20,396 bases of DNA from DAMCZI01 sp032095175 (GCA_032095175.1 DAMCZI010000064.1:1-20396), one strand, 5' to 3'; counted from the stretch's first letter, positions 7,986 to 15,796 are shown. Notes: a model not told the origin generated them from the letters alone. Translations and numbers: made by a program.

Positions 7986-9338
7986 TTATTTTTGTTGTAG
8001 TTTTTTCACCAATTCATCAAGGGTGTCCTTAAGTCCGTCATCTCTTTCAAGATCCGCGCTTATCTTTTCATATGCGTGTATTACTGTGGTATGATCTCGT
8101 CCTCCAAATTCCTCACCTATCTTTGGTAGAGACAGATCAGTAAGCTTTCTTGCAAGGTACATTGCAATCTGTCTTGGAAATGCCACATTCCTAGTCCTTC
8201 TTTTTGACTTAAAATCATCAATTCTTAAATTGTAGTAGCTTGCAACAACGTCCTGTATAAGTGCTGCTGTAATTTGTTTTGAATTCTTATTTGAAATTAT
8301 GTCCTTAAGTGCTTCAGAGGCAAGGTCAACACTTATCTCACGGTTTGTAAGTGATGAAAATGCAACTATTCTTATAAGAGCGCCTTCAAGCTCTCTTATA
8401 TTGGATTGTATTTTATTTGCGATATAAACCATTACTTCGTTTGGTATATTTAAGTTCTCAACATCAGCTTTCTTCTTAAGAATAGCTATTCTTGTTTCAT
8501 AATCAGGAGGTTGGATGTCTGCTATAAGTCCCCATTCAAATCTCGAACGCAGCCTATCTTCTAGTGTAGGAATTTCCTTAGGAGGCCTGTCGCTGGATAT
8601 AATAATCTGTTTATTTGATTCATGCAGAGCATTAAAGGTATGGAAAAACTCCTCTTGGGTTCTTTCTTTTCCGGCAATAAACTGTATATCATCTATTAGA
8701 AGAACGTCAACATTTCTATATTTGTTTCTAAAATCAACGTTTTTATCATCCTTAATAGAATTTATAAGTTCATTAGTAAATTTTTCCGAGGAAACATATA
8801 CAACCTTTGCACTAGGGGTAGTATCAAGTATATAGTGACCTATTGCATGCATAAGGTGAGTCTTTCCAAGACCAACTCCTCCATAAATGAAAAGAGGATT
8901 GTAGGCCTTTGCAGGTGATTCAGCAACTGCTAGAGATGCTGCATGGGCAAATCTATTGCTGTTTCCAATGACAAAGGTATCAAAGGTGTACTTTGGGTTA
9001 AGATAGGACGTTGATAATTCGTCCTGGCTTTGCTTTGGCTTGTTTTTCTCTTTTGCTGTAGGAGCTTCAAGATCCTTCACCATTTCATCAGATGCTAAAA
9101 GAAAATTTATTTCATATTTTTTTGAAGTAACAAGCTTTATTGCATTAGAAATAAGATCCTTGTATCTGGCTTCAAGGATTCCTTTTGTAAATTCATTAGG
9201 TACTGTTAAAACAATGGTATCCTGAGTAATACCAGCAGGTTCGATGCATTTAATCCATGTATTAAAACCAACTTCTGTAAGTTCTGCCTTTATTATATTG
9301 AGGGTTTTTTCCCACAGGTCAGAAAGTTGATTGCCCAT
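7986..9338 (-). CDS. dnaA: Chromosomal replication initiator DnaA
   Basis: This AAA+ initiator binds 9-bp DnaA boxes and opens oriC when loaded with ATP; it also acts as a transcription factor. The 450 residues include the N-terminal helicase-loader domain (LWEKTLNIIKAEL), a variable linker near 90-115, Walker A GGVGLGKTH (153-161), Walker B VLLIDDIQF (212-220), and the domain IV signature GGRDHTTV (412-419) that contacts the box. The ATG at 9336-9338 (MGNQLSDLWE) is chosen because AGGAGG (9347-9352) precedes it. The frame is open 22 codons further upstream, but that part is AT-rich origin sequence. It is flanked on both sides by DnaA boxes, which suggests autoregulation. Confidence 0.99.
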   Translation of the reverse strand: MGNQLSDLWEKTLNIIKAELTEVGFNTWIKCIEPAGITQDTIVLTVPNEFTKGILEARYKDLISNAIKLVTSKKYEINFLLASDEMVKDLEAPTAKEKNKPKQSQDELSTSYLNPKYTFDTFVIGNSNRFAHAASLAVAESPAKAYNPLFIYGGVGLGKTHLMHAIGHYILDTTPSAKVVYVSSEKFTNELINSIKDDKNVDFRNKYRNVDVLLIDDIQFIAGKERTQEEFFHTFNALHESNKQIIISSDRPPKEIPTLEDRLRSRFEWGLIADIQPPDYETRIAILKKKADVENLNIPNEVMVYIANKIQSNIRELEGALIRIVAFSSLTNREISVDLASEALKDIISNKNSKQITAALIQDVVASYYNLRIDDFKSKRRTRNVAFPRQIAMYLARKLTDLSLPKIGEEFGGRDHTTVIHAYEKISADLERDDGLKDTLDELVKKLQQK

Positions 9339-9360
9339 ATAAATAGCCTCCTCGTAGGTA

Positions 9361-9389
9361 ATAATATTTTTCAATAAAAAAGATATCAA
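9361..9389 (-). promoter_or_regulatory. Candidate dnaA promoter
   Basis: On the minus strand TTGATA (9384-9389) is 17 bases from TATTAT (9361-9366), just upstream of the dnaA ribosome site. The -35 overlaps a degenerate DnaA box (ATATCAACA, 9383-9391), which would permit autoregulation. The leader would be only about 15 bases, so a promoter further upstream is also possible. Confidence 0.4.
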
Positions 9390-9713
9390 CAAATTTATCA
9401 ACAAATAAATAAATTAATTAAATAAAAGTTAGAAATAGAATAAAAATATTCACAGCTTTGTTGATATGTTGATAATCTATATAAACATAAAAAATTAATA
9501 ATGTTATCCACAAAATGATAATAAACAAGCAAAAACTTAAAAAATCAATGAAAAAAGGACAAAAAATAAATAAAATGTGTCTAATTCAACAGCTTATACA
9601 CAAGTTTATCCACAGAATGTGAATAAGTTGATATTAATCAACAAAAAGTAAACAATCGAATTTATGAATTCGTCCGTTTATATATTATCAAATAATTAAT
9701 CCACAAGCAACAG

Positions 9714-9741
9714 TTATCCACAACAATATTTTTGTGGATAA
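9714..9741. promoter_or_regulatory. Inverted pair of exact DnaA boxes upstream of rpmH
   Basis: TTATCCACA (9714-9722) and its exact inverse (9733-9741) are 10 bases apart, forming a symmetric 28-base site. It ends 27 bases before the rpmH -35. It is the rpmH-proximal edge of the oriC box cluster and could contact both origin assembly and rpmH transcription. Confidence 0.75.
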
Positions 9742-9768
9742 ATATTTAAAAGTAAACTATTGTATTTC

Positions 9769-9797
9769 TTGACAGTTTAATTACATAAATATATAAT
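9769..9797 (+). promoter_or_regulatory. rpmH promoter (perfect consensus)
   Basis: TTGACA (9769-9774), a 17-base spacer and TATAAT (9792-9797) are an exact sigma-A consensus about 67 bases before rpmH. This predicts strong constitutive expression of the rpmH-rnpA cluster. Confidence 0.9.
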
Positions 9798-9863
9798 CTT
9801 TATAGTAATGATGTTGTAAAATAAGTAATTGCTATATAAGCATTTAAAAGGAGGTGCAGAGGA

Positions 9864-9998
9864 ATGCTAATGACATATCAGCCAAAAAAGAGACAGAGAT
9901 CAAAGGAACATGGATTTAGAAAGAGAATGAAGAATCGTTCAGGTAGACTTGTTCTCCAGAGAAGAAGAAGAAAAGGTAGAAAAAGATTGACAGCTTAA
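9864..9998 (+). CDS. rpmH: 50S ribosomal protein L34
   Basis: This is a small basic protein of the large ribosomal subunit. The 44 residues read MLMTYQPKKRQRSKEHGF followed by an arginine/lysine-rich remainder ending RLTA, matching L34 throughout. The first ATG at 9864 is chosen because GGAGGTG lies 8 bases upstream; a second ATG two codons later is less well spaced. It is driven by the perfect promoter at 9769. The stop codon lies inside the ascending arm of a hairpin that probably limits read-through into rnpA, giving far more L34 than RNase P protein. Confidence 0.98.
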   Translation: MLMTYQPKKRQRSKEHGFRKRMKNRSGRLVLQRRRRKGRKRLTA

Positions 9999-10019
9999 GG
10001 CCGCTTTTGTGGCCTTTTT
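9998..10019 (+). terminator. Terminator or attenuator between rpmH and rnpA
   Basis: AGGCCGC (9998-10004) pairs with GTGGCCT (10009-10015) around a TTTT loop and is followed by a T-run to 10019. One pair is G-U. The stem starts on the last base of the rpmH stop codon. Since rnpA has no obvious promoter of its own in the 59-bp gap, a leaky terminator is more likely than a full stop. Confidence 0.75.
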
Positions 10020-10057
10020 CTACAATAATGTCCTTTGCCAGCAAAAGGAGAAATGTA

Positions 10058-10402
10058 ATGAAGAAGGAAGAAAGGATTAGGAAGAATTCGCATTTTAGAT
10101 ATGTATACAGTCGCGGCAAATCATATAGCAATAGCAGCTTAATAATGTATATAACAAGAAATAATAAGAAATTAAATCGTGTTGGATTTTCGGTTAGTAA
10201 AAAAGTTGGAAAAAGTGTAGTTAGAAGTAGAGTGAAGAGATTGATAAGGGAAAGCTACAGAAATAATAAGGATATGATTGTGAAGGGATACGATATTGTA
10301 TTTATTGCAAGAAGCAGAGCCTCTGAATTGGGGTATCATGAGATTGAGAAATCTGTTATTTCCCTGATAAAAAAAGGCGGGTTGTTAAAAGAGGGTGAAT
10401 AA
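10058..10402 (+). CDS. rnpA: Ribonuclease P protein component
   Basis: This is the protein cofactor of RNase P, which with the rnpB RNA matures tRNA 5' ends. I take the ATG at 10058 (MKKEERIRKNSHFRYVY), giving 114 residues, because AAAGGAG is 7 bases upstream and the family begins this way; earlier in-frame codons translate the rpmH terminator. Basic RNA-binding region VSKKVGKSVVRSRVKRLIRE spans about 46-65. The usual RNR motif here reads RSR (56-58). It is 2 bases ahead of yidD, so the genes are cotranscribed. Confidence 0.97.
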   Translation: MKKEERIRKNSHFRYVYSRGKSYSNSSLIMYITRNNKKLNRVGFSVSKKVGKSVVRSRVKRLIRESYRNNKDMIVKGYDIVFIARSRASELGYHEIEKSVISLIKKGGLLKEGE

Positions 10403-10404
10403 TC

Positions 10405-10614
10405 TTGAAAAAAGTCTTAATATTCTTAATAAGAATGTATAGAAAGTATGTTTCACCCATGAAACCTCCAAGCTGCAGATTCTATCCAACATGTTCTGCA
10501 TATGCTATTCAGGCGATTGAAAAGTATGGTGCTTTTAAAGGTTCTTTTCTAGCGTTAAAAAGAATTCTTAAGTGTCACCCGCTTCATCCAGGTGGGTATG
10601 ACCCTGTTCCATAA
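10405..10614 (+). CDS. yidD: Membrane protein insertion efficiency factor YidD
   Basis: This 69-residue protein has the family signature CRFYPTCSAYA (24-34) and the C-terminal HPGGYDPVP. YidD is a small membrane-associated protein that assists YidC-dependent insertion of membrane proteins; an N-terminal amphipathic or hydrophobic stretch (KKVLIFLIRMYRKYV) fits membrane association. The start is TTG at 10405, preceded by AGAGGGTG; no ATG is available at the conserved start. It lies between rnpA (2-bp gap) and yidC (14-bp gap), the classic arrangement. Confidence 0.95.
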   Translation: MKKVLIFLIRMYRKYVSPMKPPSCRFYPTCSAYAIQAIEKYGAFKGSFLALKRILKCHPLHPGGYDPVP

Positions 10615-10628
10615 AGGAGGTTTAAATA

Positions 10629-11348
10629 TTGAATTACATAATTATGAAATTAACCGAGTTTTTCGGAATAATAAGTAACGGCATGATTGCGATAACAGGC
10701 AGCCATAATAAGGGCTTTGCATATTTATTAGCTATTATTATATTTACTGCCATATTCAAAATCATACTTTTACCTCTTACAATAAAGCAAACTCGTTCAA
10801 CTGCAAAGATGAGTAAAATTCAACCCAAAATGAAGGAAATACAAACTAGATATAAGAATGATCCTCAAAAGGCGAATGAAAAGGTTATGGAACTTTATAA
10901 AACTGAAGGTGTTAGTCCTTTTTCAGGTTGCCTTCCATTAATAATTCAATTTCCAGTATTTATAGCTATGTATCAAGTATTATATAGATTTCAGGGTTTT
11001 CAGGAAGTTAAATTTTTCACTGTAAAAGCTCTTCCTTTCTTTAAAGAGCTTATTATGCATGGAAAGCAAATTATTCCTCTTGATAACCCAATACTCATAG
11101 CACTAGTTGCATTGATTCCAATAATATCAGGTATTACAACATATTTTCAGGGTATAATGATGGCTCCTAAGGGTGATGATGCTGCTGCAAACACTCAAAA
11201 GCAGATGAATACATTTATGACCCTTTTTACTGTATACCTTGGATTAACATTCCAGATATCACTTGTTATATACTGGATTGTTCAAAATGGACTGCAGATG
11301 CTTCAGCAGTATTTTATAATGAAGCATATGAATAAAGAAGAGGCCTAG
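10629..11348 (+). CDS. yidC: Membrane protein insertase YidC/Oxa1
   Basis: This insertase places proteins in the cytoplasmic membrane alone or with SecYEG. The 239 residues correspond to the conserved Oxa1 core: hydrophobic segments near 30-50, 100-118, 152-170 and 197-222, with the groove arginine R56 (KQTRST) after the first core helix. A basic cytoplasmic hairpin (about 58-90) follows, and the core has GCLPLIIQFPVFIAMYQVLY. Unlike B. subtilis SpoIIIJ, no lipoprotein signal or lipobox cysteine is visible at the N terminus. The TTG at 10629 is preferred because GGAGG is 8 bases upstream; the ATG at 10644 (MKLTEFF) is 23 bases away from it but remains possible. Confidence 0.96.
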   Translation: MNYIIMKLTEFFGIISNGMIAITGSHNKGFAYLLAIIIFTAIFKIILLPLTIKQTRSTAKMSKIQPKMKEIQTRYKNDPQKANEKVMELYKTEGVSPFSGCLPLIIQFPVFIAMYQVLYRFQGFQEVKFFTVKALPFFKELIMHGKQIIPLDNPILIALVALIPIISGITTYFQGIMMAPKGDDAAANTQKQMNTFMTLFTVYLGLTFQISLVIYWIVQNGLQMLQQYFIMKHMNKEEA

Positions 11349-11375
11349 GTTGCCAAATAAGGTGGTGAAAGCCTA

Positions 11376-12002
11376 ATGAAATTTGTTGAAGTTAGTGGTA
11401 AAACTGTTGATGATGCAATAGAAAAGGGGCTTAAAGAGCTCGGAATTAAAAAAGAAAAAGTTGATGTAGAAATTATTGAGCATGGAAGTAAGGGTATATT
11501 TGGACTAATTGGTTCAAAGCCTGCAAAGGTAAAGCTTACAGTAAAGAATGACTGTGAAGCAGTTGCAAAGGTATTCTTAAGGGATGTACTTGATAAGATG
11601 GGTATAATGTCCGAAATACATGTAAAGGATGGGGGAGATACCTTAAAGGTTGATCTTGTTGGTCCTGACATGGGAATACTTATAGGCTACAGAGGAGAAA
11701 CCCTTGATTCACTCCAATATCTTTTAAGCCTTGTAGTTAACAAGGGAAACGATGGAGATGAATATAAGAAGGTAATAATAGATACTGAAAACTACAGAAA
11801 AAAGAGGGAGGAAACCCTCATAAGGCTTGCAAATAAGCTTGCATACAAAGTAAATAAATATAATAAGAGCATTACTCTTGAACCTATGAATCCTTATGAG
11901 AGAAGAATTATACATTCAACTCTTCAAAACAATCCATATGTTGTAACCCACAGTGAAGGTGATGAGCCTTTCAGAAAAGTGGTAATAGAGCAAAAGAAGT
12001 AA
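11376..12002 (+). CDS. jag: RNA-binding protein Jag/KhpB
   Basis: This cytoplasmic RNA-binding protein is encoded next to yidC in most Firmicutes; KhpB/Jag partners KhpA and affects cell elongation and division in streptococci. The 208 residues have three domains: Jag-N (about 1-55, KFVEVSGKTVDDAIEKGLKE), a KH domain with GxxG loop GYRG (104-107) in GILIGYRGETLDSLQYL, and an R3H domain with R176 and H180 in NPYERRIIHSTLQ. The ATG is preceded by AGGTGGTGA. It is the last gene before the strong terminator at 12008, closing the rpmH-jag cluster. Confidence 0.94.
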   Translation: MKFVEVSGKTVDDAIEKGLKELGIKKEKVDVEIIEHGSKGIFGLIGSKPAKVKLTVKNDCEAVAKVFLRDVLDKMGIMSEIHVKDGGDTLKVDLVGPDMGILIGYRGETLDSLQYLLSLVVNKGNDGDEYKKVIIDTENYRKKREETLIRLANKLAYKVNKYNKSITLEPMNPYERRIIHSTLQNNPYVVTHSEGDEPFRKVVIEQKK

Positions 12003-12007
12003 AAGAG

Positions 12008-12042
12008 ACCTTGTATGGGGATATCTCCATGCAAGGTTTTTT
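12008..12042 (+). terminator. jag intrinsic terminator
   Basis: A 13-bp imperfect stem, ACCTTGTATGGGG (12008-12020) against CTCCATGCAAGGT (12025-12037), has an ATAT loop and is followed by TTTTT. It starts 5 bases after the jag stop and ends the rpmH-rnpA-yidD-yidC-jag cluster. Confidence 0.9.
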
Positions 12043-12091
12043 AGTTGGAGTTACTTTAATTTGAAGTTTAGAGATAATACGCAAAAGTGAT

Positions 12092-12179
12092 GGTACAGGC
12101 TCTTGAGTTTTGAGTTATTTAATCAAAAGCATCGCCAGATGCTTTCATTAAACAACTCAAAACTCAAGTGCCTGTTACC
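12092..12179. repeat. Short palindromic repeat, copy B
   Basis: Two arms of about 42 bases (12092-12133 and 12138-12179) are nearly perfect inverted copies separated by only GCCA. The core is TTGAGTTTTGAGTT on one side and its inverse on the other, ending in GGTA/TACC. The pattern CAGGC..TGAGTT..GAGTTATTTAA is shared with copy A at 6254. No reading frame is present, so it is a non-coding mobile-type or hairpin repeat rather than a terminator; no T-run follows. Confidence 0.75.
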
Positions 12180-12234
12180 TTACAATGCATCATCTGGTAT
12201 GCATAAAGATATAGTTATTTGTTTTTTGATTTTT

Positions 12235-12243
12235 TGGTATAAT
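12235..12243 (+). promoter_or_regulatory. Extended -10 promoter for mnmE
   Basis: TGGTATAAT (12235-12243) is an exact extended -10 (TGnTATAAT), about 60 bases before mnmE. The -35 at 17 bases (TTATTT) is poor, which the TG extension would offset. With the terminator at 12008 and repeat B this accounts for the 302-bp gap between jag and mnmE. Confidence 0.6.
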
Positions 12244-12304
12244 ATATATTCAGGGAATTTTATTGCTTTCCTGGTATTTATGTAAAATAAGGGTGTGATT
12301 TTAG

Positions 12305-13687
12305 ATGTTAATTAACGATACAATAGCAGCAGTTTCAACTCCTGTAGGAGAAGGCGGCATAGGAATAGTAAGAATATCAGGGGATGAGTCTATACATATA
12401 CTGAAAAAGGTATTTAAAAGTGTTAAGGGCAAAGATGTATTGGAAATGAAAAGCTATACAATGCTCTATGGACATGTAATAGACCCAGAGAATGATGAAA
12501 TAGTTGATGAAGTAATAGTGAGTTTCATGAAGGCACCTAATACATATACAAGGGAAGACATAGTTGAAATAAATTGTCATGGTGGAATGATTGCGGTTAA
12601 AAAAATACTTTCTCTTATATTAAAAAATGGTGCAAGGCTTGCAGAACCAGGTGAGTTTACAAAAAGAGCATTTTTGGCAGGAAGAATAGACCTTTCCCAG
12701 GCTGAAGCTGTTATAGACCTTATAAGATCGAAAACCGATGAAAGTATGAAAATAGCAATGGAACAGGTACAGGGAAAACTTTCTGAAAAAATAAATGCTA
12801 TAATGCACAGCCTTCTTGGAATACTTGCACATATAGAAGCTGCTGTTGATTTTCCTGAGGATGATATAGATGATGTAGTTTCAAAGGGAATATTGGAAAA
12901 TGGAAAGGGAATAACAACAAAAATAGATGAACTTATAATGGGAGCAGAAACAGGTAAAATATTAAGAGATGGCTTGAGTACGATAATAGTCGGAAAACCA
13001 AACGTAGGAAAGTCGTCACTTTTAAATGCTCTTCTACAGGAAAAAAGAGCTATAGTTACGGATATTCCTGGAACAACAAGGGATGTAATAGAGGAATACA
13101 TAAATATAGAGGGTATTCCAATAAAGCTTGTTGATACAGCTGGTATAAGAGAAGCAAATGATATAGTTGAACAAATAGGTGTTGAAAAGAGTAAGGAATA
13201 TATAGATAAAGCTGATTTAGTCATATTCATGATAGATGCCAGCAAACCAATTGAAGATGAAGATACTAGAATAATGGAGCTTATAAAGGATAAAAAAGTT
13301 ATGCTGGTAATAAATAAATATGATTTACCGATAGCAGTTAATGAGGAAGATATTAAAACCAGCTTTAAAAATTCTCCAATAATACATGCATCCATAAATA
13401 TTGAAAAGGGAATTGAAGATATTAAAAAAAGCATAGTAGAAATGGTATATGGCGGAAAGGTTTCAATAAAGGATGTTTATGTTACAAATATCAGGCACAA
13501 GGATATATTAATTAAGGCAAATGAAAGCGTTTATAAGGGTATGGAAACGTTAAAGCTGGGATATCCAATAGATATGGCTTCTATAGATTTTAAGGATGCC
13601 TACTTAAAGCTTGGCGAAATAACCGGAGATACTGTTGCTGATGATATTATAGACAGGATATTCAGGGATTTTTGTATAGGAAAATAG
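12305..13687 (+). CDS. mnmE: tRNA modification GTPase MnmE
   Basis: With MnmG this GTPase builds the carboxymethylaminomethyl group on wobble uridine 34 of certain tRNAs, using a methylene-tetrahydrofolate-derived carbon. The 460 residues have an N-terminal folate-binding domain (1-120), a helical domain interrupted by the G domain, P-loop GKPNVGKS (230-237), G2 region DIPGTTRD (253-260), DTAG (277-280), NKYD (337-340), and the C-terminal catalytic-cysteine motif FCIGK (456-460). The ATG start follows AAGGGTGTGA. Its own promoter lies at 12235, and mnmG follows after 222 bp. Confidence 0.99.
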   Translation: MLINDTIAAVSTPVGEGGIGIVRISGDESIHILKKVFKSVKGKDVLEMKSYTMLYGHVIDPENDEIVDEVIVSFMKAPNTYTREDIVEINCHGGMIAVKKILSLILKNGARLAEPGEFTKRAFLAGRIDLSQAEAVIDLIRSKTDESMKIAMEQVQGKLSEKINAIMHSLLGILAHIEAAVDFPEDDIDDVVSKGILENGKGITTKIDELIMGAETGKILRDGLSTIIVGKPNVGKSSLLNALLQEKRAIVTDIPGTTRDVIEEYINIEGIPIKLVDTAGIREANDIVEQIGVEKSKEYIDKADLVIFMIDASKPIEDEDTRIMELIKDKKVMLVINKYDLPIAVNEEDIKTSFKNSPIIHASINIEKGIEDIKKSIVEMVYGGKVSIKDVYVTNIRHKDILIKANESVYKGMETLKLGYPIDMASIDFKDAYLKLGEITGDTVADDIIDRIFRDFCIGK

Positions 13688-13765
13688 TTGCTGCACTTTA
13701 ATAAAATTATAATCTAATGGATTTAATAGTGGTCAAAAAGAGTGAGAGAGAGTTTTTACAGCCTA

Positions 13766-13811
13766 TATTAATCGTACTAAAGATTTTACATAGTATGTTG
13801 TGCGATTAATA
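13766..13811. repeat. Inverted repeat upstream of mnmG
   Basis: TATTAATCGTAC (13766-13777) and GTGCGATTAATA (13800-13811) are inverted copies matching at 11 of 12 bases, around a 22-base centre that contains a second small pair TACTA/TAGTA. It lies in the 222-bp mnmE-mnmG gap. There is no T-run, so it is not a typical terminator. It could be an operator or a leader structure for mnmG. Confidence 0.5.
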
Positions 13812-13909
13812 AATCAAGAAATATGAGTTTGCATAAATGTTTAGGGTTAAAAAATGTAGAATCATTTATGTGAAACATATTGTTAGCTTTTGTTGAAGGA
13901 GGCTTTGCA

Positions 13910-15796
13910 ATGTATAAAGCAGGAAGTTATGATGTTGTTGTTGTAGGTGCAGGTCATGCAGGATGTGAAGCGGCTCTTGCTGCCGCGAGAATGGGGTGTA
14001 GAACGATTATAATAACCCTTAATCTTGACAGCATTGCACTGCTGCCCTGTAATCCTGCCATAGGTGGAACTGCCAAGGGACATCTTGTAAGAGAGGTTGA
14101 TGCTCTTGGTGGACAGATGGGAATTAATATAGATAAAACCTTTATACAATCCAGGATGCTTAATACCTCTAAGGGGCCAGCAGTACATTCTTTAAGGGCC
14201 CAGGCAGATAAGAAGGCATACCAGTTTTTAATGAAGCATACCCTTGAAAAACAGAAAAACCTTAGTATAAAAGAGGATGAGGTTGTTTTAATTGATATAC
14301 AGGATGGTGTCGTTAAGGGAATAAAGACAAAAACAGGAGCATATTTTGAATGCAAAACTGTTGTAGTAACAACAGGAACCTATTTAAAGGGAAGAGTAAT
14401 AATAGGGGATGTAAACTACAGCAGCGGTCCTAATGGACTTTTCCCTGCCAATGAACTTTCAAAAAGCCTATTGGAAAATGGAATTGAGCTTAGAAGGTTT
14501 AAAACAGGAACACCTGCAAGAATAAACAAACTTTCCATTGATTTTTCAAAGATGGTTGAACAGCCAGGTGATGAGAGAATAGTTCCATTTTCCTTTTTAT
14601 CTGAAAACATAGATAGAGAACAGGTACCATGCTATCTTACATATACAAATGAGAATACTCATAATGTAATAAGGGAAAATATACACAGGTCTCCACTATA
14701 TACGGGTGTTATAGAGGGTGTTGGACCAAGATACTGTCCTTCCATTGAGGACAAAATAATGAGGTTTCCAGATAAAGAAAAGCATCAGATATTTATAGAA
14801 CCCGAGGGAGAAAATACAGAAGAAATGTATGTTCAGGGAATGTCTAGCTCCCTTCCAGAGGATGTTCAGATAAAGATGTATAGAACAATAGCTGGACTTG
14901 AAAACTGTGAAATAATGAGAACAGCGTATGCAATTGAATATGACTGTATAGATCCAACGCAATTAAAGCTTTCGTTAGAGCTTAAATTTATAGATGGATT
15001 ATTTTTCGCAGGGCAGGTTAATGGAAGCTCAGGCTATGAGGAAGCAGCTGGTCAGGGAATAGTTGCCGGAATAAATGCTGCATGCAGTGTTTTAAATAAA
15101 GAGCCTTTAATACTAGATAGGTCTGATGGATATATTGGTGTTTTAATAGATGACCTTGTAACTAAGGGTACAAATGAACCATATAGAATGATGACTTCAA
15201 GATCAGAATACAGACTCCTTTTAAGACAAGACAATGCGGATTTGAGATTAACCCAAAAAGGGTATGACATTGGACTTGTTATAAAAGATAGATATGAAAG
15301 ATATCTTAAGAGAAAGGAAATGATCAAAGAAGAAGTTAAGAGAATAAAAAAGGTAGTGATAGCACCTACAGCTAAGGCAAATGCTTTTTTTGAAAAGAAT
15401 AATAGTTCTCAGATAAAAAGTGGTGTTTCACTATATGATCTCATGAAACGTCCTGAGATGAACTATGAACTGCTTGGTGAAGTTGATTTAACAAGACCAG
15501 AGCTTCCATGGGATGTTCAGGAGGAAGCAGAGATACAGATAAAGTATGAAGGATATATAGAAAAACAGCTCCAGCAGGTTGAACAGTATAAGAAGATAGA
15601 GTCAAGAAAGATACATGAAAATATTAATTACGATGATGTATCAAGTTTAAGAATAGAAGCAAGGCAGAAGCTTTCAAGAATAAGACCTGAAAATATAGGT
15701 CAGGCATCGAGAATATCCGGGGTATCCCCTGCTGATATAACGGTTCTTCTTATATATCTTGAACAATATAAAAGAAAAAGGGAGAGCAAGGCTTAA
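13910..15796 (+). CDS. mnmG: tRNA modification enzyme MnmG (GidA)
   Basis: This FAD- and NADH-dependent partner of MnmE modifies wobble uridine in tRNA. The 628 residues match the family. The N-terminal dinucleotide fold is VVVVGAGHAGCEAALAAARMG-type, with GAGHAG at 13-18. The conserved block LLPCNPAIGGTAKGHLVREV follows, with PCNP the FAD-side motif. The C-terminal MnmE-binding domain ends ARQKLSRIRPENIGQASRISG. The ATG at 13910 is chosen because GAAGGAGG (13895-13902) precedes it by 7 bases; an earlier in-frame TTG adds ten unrelated residues. Its stop overlaps the rsmG start by one base. Confidence 0.98.
   Translation: MYKAGSYDVVVVGAGHAGCEAALAAARMGCRTIIITLNLDSIALLPCNPAIGGTAKGHLVREVDALGGQMGINIDKTFIQSRMLNTSKGPAVHSLRAQADKKAYQFLMKHTLEKQKNLSIKEDEVVLIDIQDGVVKGIKTKTGAYFECKTVVVTTGTYLKGRVIIGDVNYSSGPNGLFPANELSKSLLENGIELRRFKTGTPARINKLSIDFSKMVEQPGDERIVPFSFLSENIDREQVPCYLTYTNENTHNVIRENIHRSPLYTGVIEGVGPRYCPSIEDKIMRFPDKEKHQIFIEPEGENTEEMYVQGMSSSLPEDVQIKMYRTIAGLENCEIMRTAYAIEYDCIDPTQLKLSLELKFIDGLFFAGQVNGSSGYEEAAGQGIVAGINAACSVLNKEPLILDRSDGYIGVLIDDLVTKGTNEPYRMMTSRSEYRLLLRQDNADLRLTQKGYDIGLVIKDRYERYLKRKEMIKEEVKRIKKVVIAPTAKANAFFEKNNSSQIKSGVSLYDLMKRPEMNYELLGEVDLTRPELPWDVQEEAEIQIKYEGYIEKQLQQVEQYKKIESRKIHENINYDDVSSLRIEARQKLSRIRPENIGQASRISGVSPADITVLLIYLEQYKRKRESKA

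Larger units (their letters stand above)
9339..9863. other. oriC: oriC part 1 (dnaA-rpmH gap)
   Basis: This 525-bp gene-free, very AT-rich stretch lies between the divergent dnaA and rpmH genes. Exact DnaA boxes TTATCCACA are at 9504-9512, 9606-9614 and 9714-9722 (plus), and 9733-9741 (minus). One-mismatch boxes are at 9395-9403, 9467-9475, 9594-9602, 9618-9626 and 9697-9705. Gene orientation diverges on either side, as expected at an origin. The dnaA end carries a candidate dnaA promoter and the rpmH end a perfect promoter. Confidence 0.92.

Noticed and set aside
9339..9404. Open frame extending dnaA upstream by 22 codons
   Set aside because: The extra residues are hydrophobic products of AT-rich origin sequence. 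The ATG at 9338 has a strong ribosome site and the normal DnaA start.
12092..12179. Long hairpin read as a transcription terminator for jag
   Set aside because: A proper terminator already lies at 12008-12042, this hairpin has no T-run, and its sequence recurs at 6254, which points to a repeat element.
12577..13434. Long reverse-strand open frame inside mnmE
   Set aside because: It is a shadow of the mnmE coding sequence: the product is Ser/Ile-rich with no recognisable domain, and mnmE is certain.
13862..13877. Degenerate second parS (TCATTTATGTGAAACA) before mnmG
   Set aside because: It matches the consensus at 12 of 16 bases, with only one half site intact. That is too weak to claim without binding data.
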